From assembly GCA_944390805.1 (NCBI GenBank), contig CALXQW010000007.1, positions 1-61,304 of the forward strand: DNA of 61,304 bases, read 5' to 3'. The position numbers and the translations under genes were made by a program. This document shows positions 55,597-61,304 of this stretch, piece after piece. The DNA is from an uncultured Opitutales bacterium. Its GTDB lineage: Bacteria; Verrucomicrobiota; Verrucomicrobiia; Opitutales; Intestinicryptomonadaceae. The notes under the pieces were generated by a model. It searched no databases. It was not told the origin of the DNA and was given only the letters and a program-made list of their open reading frames with translations. Position 1 is the first letter of the stretch. Every line of letters starts with the position of its first letter.

Positions 55597-55629
55597 CGGC
55601 GGGGGGAAAACTTAAGAAACACCCCGCCG
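55597..55629 (+). terminator. Possible weak terminator after tyrS
   Basis: 8-bp stem CGGCGGGG/CCCCGCCG with a 17-base loop, 33 bases after the tyrS stop. There is no T tract, so this may be a processing or pause hairpin rather than an intrinsic terminator. Confidence 0.35.
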
Positions 55630-55655
55630 TCGCCGTTTAGTAATTACGCAAGAAT

Positions 55656-57017
55656 ATGGACTCCGCACAAGTATCAATGCTTGAACACTCGGGTATCTTA
55701 AAATTGATACTCCGCTACTGCGCGCCCAGCATTTTTGCTACTCTTATAGAGGCGGCCTACAATATTGTGGACAGAATCTTTGTAGGGCGTTTCTGCGGAG
55801 AGGAATCTGTTGCCGCAATAACTGTATGCTTTGCCCCCGCCATGGTTTTTTTGGCGGTATCCATGCTCATAGGCCAAGGTTCCGCAACACTGCTTTCAAT
55901 AACTCTTGGCAGGAAGGACTACCCAAAGGCCGAAAAGATACTTGGGCAAACCTTCCTAATGTTCTTAATTTTTGGAATATGCACAGGAATATTTGGCGTA
56001 TTTTTTGTGGACGAACTTCTCGAATTGTTCGGTGCAAGCGAAAAGATGCTGCCTCTGGCATCGGCATATTACTCCATAATCTTAGGTGGAATAATCTTTG
56101 AAAAGATATCTTACGGGATAAACAATCTAATACGCGCTGAAGGCAGGCCGACATACGCTTTTATAACAATTTCAACCGGATGCGCGCTTAACATAGTTTT
56201 AGACTATATAGCCCTTGCAAAGCTCAATATGGGCATAGAAGGTGCGGCTTGGGCCACGGTTATTTCACAGATGGTTTCATCTTGCCTTGTGCTTTGGTTT
56301 TACATTTCAAAGTCGGGAATAGTACGCCTTAAGGCTTCTAATTTGAGAATATTTCCAAAGATTGTAGGAAAGGTTTTTGCGCTCGGTTCACCGCATTTTA
56401 TAGTGCAGATACTCTCTGCGCTTTCAACTACGCTGTTCATATACCAGGCAAAGAGCTACGGAGAGGAAAGCGCCGTTGCGATAGTAGGAATATGCATGAC
56501 CGTAATTATGATAATATTCCTGCCAATGATAGGAATGAGCATGGGAATCCAGCCTATAATAGGCTTTAACTGGGGAGCAAAAAATTACAGGCGCGCGGTG
56601 CACACATGGCTTACAAGCTTATCAATAACGGTATCGGCGGGCCTTGTTGGGTTTGCTGCGGTACAGATCTTCCCAGATAAGATATTTGCCCTATTCTTGG
56701 GAGAAAATAGCTCCATAGCGGCCGACGGAACGGTTGCGCTTAGAATAATGACGGCACTTGTGCCTGTTCTTGCCGTAAATATAATAACTGCCGGATTCTT
56801 CCAATCTACCGGAAGGCCAAAAGTTGCAATAATTCTTACTCTTTTAAGACAGATAGGAGCCCTTGTTCCCCTGATGTTAATACTTCCGCCCATATTCGGG
56901 CTCAGGGGTGTTTGGATGTGCTTTCCGCTTTCGGACGGCATAGCCTGCCTATATTGTCTAACCATGAGCATTGTTGAGCTCAGGGCAGTTAGGAAGATGG
57001 GCATACGCGTATTTTAA
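55656..57017 (+). CDS. MATE-family multidrug/cation efflux transporter
   Basis: A 453-residue protein with 12 membrane helices in two related halves, of the MepA/NorM-like MATE family. Landmarks: YNIVDRIFVGRFCGEESVAA, IGQGSATLLSITLGRKDYPKA, RAEGRPTYAF and, in the second half, IGMSMGIQPIIGFNWGAKNY. These proteins expel drugs or organic cations using Na+ or H+. The stop overlaps the hrpB stop by 4 bases on the opposite strand. Natural substrate unknown. Confidence 0.92.
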   Translation: MDSAQVSMLEHSGILKLILRYCAPSIFATLIEAAYNIVDRIFVGRFCGEESVAAITVCFAPAMVFLAVSMLIGQGSATLLSITLGRKDYPKAEKILGQTFLMFLIFGICTGIFGVFFVDELLELFGASEKMLPLASAYYSIILGGIIFEKISYGINNLIRAEGRPTYAFITISTGCALNIVLDYIALAKLNMGIEGAAWATVISQMVSSCLVLWFYISKSGIVRLKASNLRIFPKIVGKVFALGSPHFIVQILSALSTTLFIYQAKSYGEESAVAIVGICMTVIMIIFLPMIGMSMGIQPIIGFNWGAKNYRRAVHTWLTSLSITVSAGLVGFAAVQIFPDKIFALFLGENSSIAADGTVALRIMTALVPVLAVNIITAGFFQSTGRPKVAIILTLLRQIGALVPLMLILPPIFGLRGVWMCFPLSDGIACLYCLTMSIVELRAVRKMGIRVF

Positions 57018-59578
57018 CGCGCCCCTGGCGTATCAGGCAGATTTTTAAAGTGTTTAGGATATCGCGCCTTGAGCTCCTTTGCTATTTGCGGCCAAGAAGT
57101 GTTCCAGAAGTTTTTCAGGTCTTGGGTTGTTTGTACGGGTCTTCCGTTTGGAGCGAGAATCTCATATGTTAAAGGTATGCGTCCCTCTGCTATTTTTATC
57201 TTAGAAGGATCGAACAACATTAGGTCTTTGAACCATGCAGACAAAACAACTTTTCCGTTTTGGATGTCGTAGCGGAGCTTCGTTGGGCGCTTTCTTGACG
57301 GAAGCTGAACCGCCGCCGGAGCGTAATAATCCAAAGAGGCAAGCCTCGACGGATCAATGCAATCCTTAAGCGCCCCCAAGACGTCCATATCCCTAACCTG
57401 CGCGTACGAATGAAGCCCAAACGCCGCCTGCTCGTAAACCATAAGCATGAAGTTTTCGTCTATAAATTCATATCCGAGCTGCGGGCAATACTTAGACAAG
57501 AAATTTACGCGTGATATGAAGTTATCAACATTCTCGTCGAGGTTTCTCAGCTTGCATTCGCCGCTGGCCATGCGCTCCGCAAGTATTCTTGCCGCCTCAG
57601 ACTCCGGCGGATTGCGCAGCCTTTCCGACGACAACTCCAACCCCATAAATTCCACCGTACGCCGAGCCTCCACAGACTTGCTCGACTCGTCAAAATACAC
57701 CTCGTCAGACTCGCCTATCTTATCCGGGAACATCTCCCTTATGTCCGACATCTCCACCGGGCATACCATGCCCGCCATTATAACTGCCCTACCGGATACA
57801 TTCTGCTCCTGAAGGCTTATTGCGCAGAACAATCCGTCTGTCCAGCGCCTGGACGCCTTGCGCACTTCCCCGCGGCGTCCTCCGGCTATATTGCACGCGT
57901 AAGACGCCTTTGAAACCCTTGAACAGATATGGTCCGGAAATGCACTGAGCACGCACTTTGAGAGATTTCTCCAGCGTAAGGTTTCATCGCCGCCAACTTC
58001 GGAAGCCACACAGTCTTTTTCCTCACGCGGAATAGACCTCTCAAAATCAGCCGCCAAAGAGCAAACCTTGCGCGCATTGACGGCGTGTATGCCGTATTTC
58101 CGGCAGAAATCCTCGTCGTAGCGCATTTCCTTTGCAAGCGCGCAAAGCTTGGACAACTCAGCAAGCTCGGAGGGGCACTCGCCTAACATCTCGTCGAGTT
58201 CGCGCACCCTGAATGCATCGTCCACATCAAGCTTCACCCGGCCTGTCTCCGTCAGGGCCGCCGCATATGCGGCCTCCTTCAAGCACCCCAAACGCACGCC
58301 CTCATAGAGAAGTTTTGCGTAGCGGGGCTCTGTTGGCATGCGCGCCATGCGCCTGCCTGTCGGAGTTATATTTCCCTTGCCGTCAACCGCTCCAAGCGAC
58401 TTCAAAAGAATATCGGCAGACAACACAGAATCCTCATCCGGAGAATCGAGAAAGCGCGTAGAACCCAAAGTCCTTCCGGCAGCCCTAAGCCACAAGTCTG
58501 TCTGGGCCAAAGACAGGCGCTTTATCTCCGGAGCTGTAAAACGATCAAAGTTGCATTCCTCCGCCTTGCTCCATAGGCGCACCGCCGCCCCGCGGGAAGT
58601 TCTCCCTGCCCTACCGGCCCTCTGCAACGCGCTTGCAAGGCTTATGCGTTCGGTAAGAAGCGTATTAACTCCCCTTGAAGAATCGTATCGGGCTATCCTT
58701 GCATAACCGGAGTCTATTACAAATTTTACACCGTCGACAGTAAGCGAGGTCTCCGCAATATTTGTGCAAACTATTGCCTTGCGCCTGCCCGACGGGGCAA
58801 GAGCAGCATCTTGCCGCTCCGCAGGAAGCTCGCCGTAAAGCGGCAGAACATCAAATCCTCGAGACTCCGGCCGTGAATTTATGGCCCTTATTGTACGGGA
58901 AATCTCGTAGATGCCAGGCATGAATATGAGAAAATTTCCGTCTAAGCTCGACGATGCCATCTCGGCAAAGACATCAGCGGCATCCTCCCAATAAGACTCC
59001 CTCCTGCGCGGAACTCGGTACGATATGTCTATATCGAAAAGCCTAGACTCCGTCTTAAGAAGGGCGGTTTCTGGCCCCATGTATTCAAGCAGCGCGGAAG
59101 AATCCATAGAGGCCGAACATACCGCCAAGATCAAGTCGGGGCGCCTCTGTTTTTGGTATTCGAGAGCGAGCGCAAGAGAGGTGTCGGCATAGAGATTCCT
59201 CTCGTGGAATTCGTCGAAGATAACCGCGCCTACTCCGTCCAGCCCCGATTCCGACAATAGCTTTCGGGCAAGAATACCCTCCGTCAAAAACACTATTTTG
59301 CTTTCCGGAGTATAGTTTTTTTCAAAGCGTATATGCCAGCCAACGTCTTTTCCAAGGCACATGGAATTTTCCGCCGCAACACGCCTGGCAAGCATTCTTG
59401 CGGCAATTCTTCTGGGCTGTAGAACATACACCGCCCCTTTGCACAAGCCACCCAGCATGGGCGGCAGACGCGTTGATTTGCCAGACCCCGTAGGAGCCGA
59501 TATTACAAAATTTCTAACGCCTCCGCCCGCCTTCTCCGACAATTCCGGAGCAAGCGCATCTATAGGAAGAGAATCCAT
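57014..59578 (-). CDS. hrpB: ATP-dependent RNA helicase HrpB
   Basis: An 854-residue DEAH-type helicase close to the HrpB size. Walker A SAPTGSGKSTRLP (residues about 28-40), PRRIAARMLARRVA, the DEFHERN motif (DEAH-box variant typical of HrpB), SASMD, and the helicase C region with CTNIAETSLTVDGV and QRAGRAGRTSRG. The C-terminal HrpB domain ends KYCPQLGY...LPSRKRPTKLRYDIQNGKVVLSA. Its exact RNA substrate is unknown in the family. It lies 12 bases behind the secreted protein gene on the same strand. Confidence 0.95.
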   Translation of the reverse strand: MDSLPIDALAPELSEKAGGGVRNFVISAPTGSGKSTRLPPMLGGLCKGAVYVLQPRRIAARMLARRVAAENSMCLGKDVGWHIRFEKNYTPESKIVFLTEGILARKLLSESGLDGVGAVIFDEFHERNLYADTSLALALEYQKQRRPDLILAVCSASMDSSALLEYMGPETALLKTESRLFDIDISYRVPRRRESYWEDAADVFAEMASSSLDGNFLIFMPGIYEISRTIRAINSRPESRGFDVLPLYGELPAERQDAALAPSGRRKAIVCTNIAETSLTVDGVKFVIDSGYARIARYDSSRGVNTLLTERISLASALQRAGRAGRTSRGAAVRLWSKAEECNFDRFTAPEIKRLSLAQTDLWLRAAGRTLGSTRFLDSPDEDSVLSADILLKSLGAVDGKGNITPTGRRMARMPTEPRYAKLLYEGVRLGCLKEAAYAAALTETGRVKLDVDDAFRVRELDEMLGECPSELAELSKLCALAKEMRYDEDFCRKYGIHAVNARKVCSLAADFERSIPREEKDCVASEVGGDETLRWRNLSKCVLSAFPDHICSRVSKASYACNIAGGRRGEVRKASRRWTDGLFCAISLQEQNVSGRAVIMAGMVCPVEMSDIREMFPDKIGESDEVYFDESSKSVEARRTVEFMGLELSSERLRNPPESEAARILAERMASGECKLRNLDENVDNFISRVNFLSKYCPQLGYEFIDENFMLMVYEQAAFGLHSYAQVRDMDVLGALKDCIDPSRLASLDYYAPAAVQLPSRKRPTKLRYDIQNGKVVLSAWFKDLMLFDPSKIKIAEGRIPLTYEILAPNGRPVQTTQDLKNFWNTSWPQIAKELKARYPKHFKNLPDTPGAR

Positions 59579-59590
59579 ACCCCGCCTGCG

Positions 59591-60232
59591 TCAATCGAAT
59601 AAAGTTCCCTTTCCTCTCAGGAAGAATCCGCCTTTGCGAGGAGCCTTGGTATCTTCTGGCTGGCTTTCAAATGAGCTTTCAATTTTTGCCTTAGAAAGCA
59701 GCGTCTTAATTATCAGTTTGCCGCTGTATCCCCTTCCACCGGGAACCTCCTTTACGTTTTCCGAAAATAGCTCTATTTTATCCTTAGACGGGAAGAACAT
59801 ATCTGTCTGAATATCGGGCAGCATGAAGAAAAATTCCGGAGCCCATACAATCTGCGCCTTCTGTACATATCCCCTAAAGCGGGTCTTTTCGCCATGGGCA
59901 TCGGCAAATTCAAGAAGGATAAACTCTCCTTTATCCTCCATAGTCTGAAAAATTTTTATCTTTTCCCCGTATGTCATAACTTCGCCGGTAGAGCGCAAAA
60001 TCTTTTTGCCGTCCTCGTAGGTCCAGCGGAAATCCTGCGATACGGTAAAGGTCATAAGCAGCTTGCCGTCGGGCAGAAATATGTTCTGCTGGCCACTCCA
60101 AGAGCCTACATAGCACGACATTGCCGCCGAAGGCCCAACTATGTGGTTGTAGCGCTCCAAATATACAGGCTCGTCCGAAAACAACTTACATGCAAATATT
60201 GAAAAAAATACCGCAAAAAAAATTCTCTTCAT
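59591..60232 (-). CDS. Secreted hypothetical protein
   Basis: A 213-residue protein with a signal peptide (MKRIFFAVFFSIFACKLFS). The rest is beta-rich, with YVGSWSGQQNIFLPDGKLLMTFTV and FRWTYEDGKKILRSTG, suggesting a lipocalin- or calycin-like barrel, and a basic Gly-rich C-terminus (RKGGFFLRGKG). No family is recognised. It lies between a YvlD-like membrane protein gene and hrpB in the same orientation. Confidence 0.72.
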   Translation of the reverse strand: MKRIFFAVFFSIFACKLFSDEPVYLERYNHIVGPSAAMSCYVGSWSGQQNIFLPDGKLLMTFTVSQDFRWTYEDGKKILRSTGEVMTYGEKIKIFQTMEDKGEFILLEFADAHGEKTRFRGYVQKAQIVWAPEFFFMLPDIQTDMFFPSKDKIELFSENVKEVPGGRGYSGKLIIKTLLSKAKIESSFESQPEDTKAPRKGGFFLRGKGTLFD

Positions 60233-60259
60233 AGGATAATTTTTTCTAAAAGGAACTTT

Positions 60260-60721
60260 CTAAATGCGCCTGTCCGAATCTCCGTCTTCCGCACCCTTGA
60301 CAGAGCGTATCATTGCCTCGGAACGAAAATACACATTGACCCACATCGCCGCCGAAACAAGAAGGCTAGCCCAAAGTGCATTCAGATAAGAACCTATGTG
60401 TATACCCGGAACTATCCCCGCACTTAGATATATAACCGCCGCATTTATAAATATCATGCCAAATCCCATTGTTATTATAACAAAGGGCAGCGTAAACAAC
60501 ACGAGAAACGGCCGCAATATCCAGTTGAGCAGCCATATCACGCAAAGCAGCGCCGAAAAGGAAAACACATTGTTGAAGGAAATCTCCGAAACAGTGAAAC
60601 TCGCCGCAAGCAGCCCCACTGCGTTGACTACGCAAGTGCTGCAAAAATTTAGCTCGAGCCTCTTGGTGTTGCGTACCTTGGAGAACTTCTCAGGCGAAAA
60701 ACTATTTCTTTCCTCTTCCAT
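60260..60721 (-). CDS. YvlD/phage-holin-4-like membrane protein
   Basis: A 153-residue protein with four membrane helices. VVNAVGLLAASF, LNWILRPFLVLFTLPFVIITMGF, INAAVIYLSAGIVPGIHIGSY and ALWASLLVSAAMWVNVYF match the YvlD / phage_holin_4_2 family of unknown function, linked in some bacteria to envelope stress. It overlaps the rarA stop by 20 bases (60702-60721), so the genes are co-transcribed. Confidence 0.85.
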   Translation of the reverse strand: MEEERNSFSPEKFSKVRNTKRLELNFCSTCVVNAVGLLAASFTVSEISFNNVFSFSALLCVIWLLNWILRPFLVLFTLPFVIITMGFGMIFINAAVIYLSAGIVPGIHIGSYLNALWASLLVSAAMWVNVYFRSEAMIRSVKGAEDGDSDRRI

Positions 60722-61304
60722 TTTTTTTGCGTATTTGTTGTTTTAACTCTCTGAAACGCTCGAGCCTATCGGCTATCTGCGCCTCGGCCCCGTAGCGCGA
60801 GGGCTCGTACAGCCGCAAGGGCTTTTCGAGATACTCCTGCCCGCTTATATGCCCTGGACATTCATGGTTATAGATATATTCCTCGGGGCTTTTGTTCATC
60901 TTTTTATTAAGGGAAGTGTGGCTGTCGCGCAAGTATAAAGGAACTTTCTGCGTCTCTTTTTTGGAGACCTCGGCCTTGGCCGCATAGAGGGCGTTGGTGG
61001 CGGAATTGCTCTTGGGGGCGGTTGCCAGAAATAAAGTTGCATGGGCAAGATTAAGCTCACACTCGGGCTGACCTACACGCTCGCACGCGTCGAAAGCCGC
61101 GCTTGCAACAAGTATCCCGCGAGAATCCGCCAATCCTACGTCCTCGCTGGCCAATATGAGAAGCCGCCGCGCTATAAAACGCGGGTCCTCTCCGCCTACA
61201 AGCATCTTGGCAAGCCAATACATGGCTGCGTCCGGATCGCAACCGCGCACGCTCTTTATGAATGCGCTTATGGTGTCGTAATGCTCGTCCTCATCGGCGT
61301 CGTA
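60702..61304 (-). CDS. rarA: Replication-associated recombination protein RarA (C-terminal part, cut by window edge)
   Basis: 201 codons of the 3' end; the 5' part with the AAA+ ATPase lies outside the window. The visible part starts YDADEDEHYDTISAFIKSVRG and continues with CDPDAAMYWLAKMLVGGEDPRFIARRLLILASEDVG, NLAHATLFLATAPKSN and VPLYLRDSHT, the helical tetramerisation region of RarA/MgsA, which acts at stalled replication forks. It has an unusual basic C-terminus (RFRELKQQIRKKNGRGKK). The frame runs open to base 61304. Confidence 0.93.
   Translation of the reverse strand, partial: YDADEDEHYDTISAFIKSVRGCDPDAAMYWLAKMLVGGEDPRFIARRLLILASEDVGLADSRGILVASAAFDACERVGQPECELNLAHATLFLATAPKSNSATNALYAAKAEVSKKETQKVPLYLRDSHTSLNKKMNKSPEEYIYNHECPGHISGQEYLEKPLRLYEPSRYGAEAQIADRLERFRELKQQIRKKNGRGKK

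Overview
The window looks like chromosomal DNA of a host-associated member of the Verrucomicrobiota, most likely near the Opitutae/Puniceicoccales. This is inference, not a database result. It rests on a PEP-CTERM surface protein (23472-25052), many secreted glycosidases and esterases with signal peptides, a verrucomicrobial-type SurA/PpiD foldase N-terminus, a YVTN-propeller/dihaem peroxidase, and heavy use of ATA for isoleucine. There is no rRNA operon, phage, insertion sequence or CRISPR array. Three tRNAs are present (Thr-GGU, Lys-UUU, CAU).

Left part (1-14370): a GH20-type lipoprotein, small secreted proteins and a Sel1-repeat protein lead into a nucleoside-use locus. That locus has two exported nucleoside hydrolase paralogues, an esterase lipoprotein and a NupG-like permease. 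A propeller/cytochrome c peroxidase and a MurU/AmgK-like sugar-recycling pair follow. Middle (14531-33117): periplasmic foldase, mnmA, a very large secreted protein of unknown function, typA, a PEP-CTERM solenoid protein, a frameshifted lipoprotein facing a tyrosine recombinase across an AT-rich segment bounded by two copies of a palindromic motif, a GH106-like glycosidase with an alkaline phosphatase, and two RNA methyltransferases.

Right part (33240-61304): a decayed small secreted gene, a histidine-decarboxylase-like enzyme, coaD, pgsA-pgpA, a GH16 enzyme with a discoidin domain nested in its catalytic fold, a GH65-like glycosidase and an acetylxylan-esterase-like protein. Housekeeping genes follow: nadE-hemL, a 39-residue membrane protein, thyA-folA, tyrA-(aroA-cmk fusion)-plsC, glgC, tyrS, a MATE exporter, hrpB and the 3' part of rarA.

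Together the genes describe a saprophytic or mucosal glycan and nucleoside scavenger. Exported enzymes release sugars, acetate, phosphate and bases, and ordinary biosynthetic operons are interleaved. The least ordinary region is 23.1-26.9 kb: a surface solenoid protein, a lipoprotein gene broken at a (TA)5 tract, and a recombinase whose start codon abuts a 17-bp motif repeated in inverted orientation before the lipoprotein gene. Other unusual points are the nested GH16 architecture, the AroA-Cmk fusion, a second broken gene (33240-33758), the 39-residue membrane protein before thyA, a lysine-tailed carbohydrate-binding-like protein, and a TyrS with Thr in place of the first His of its HIGH motif.
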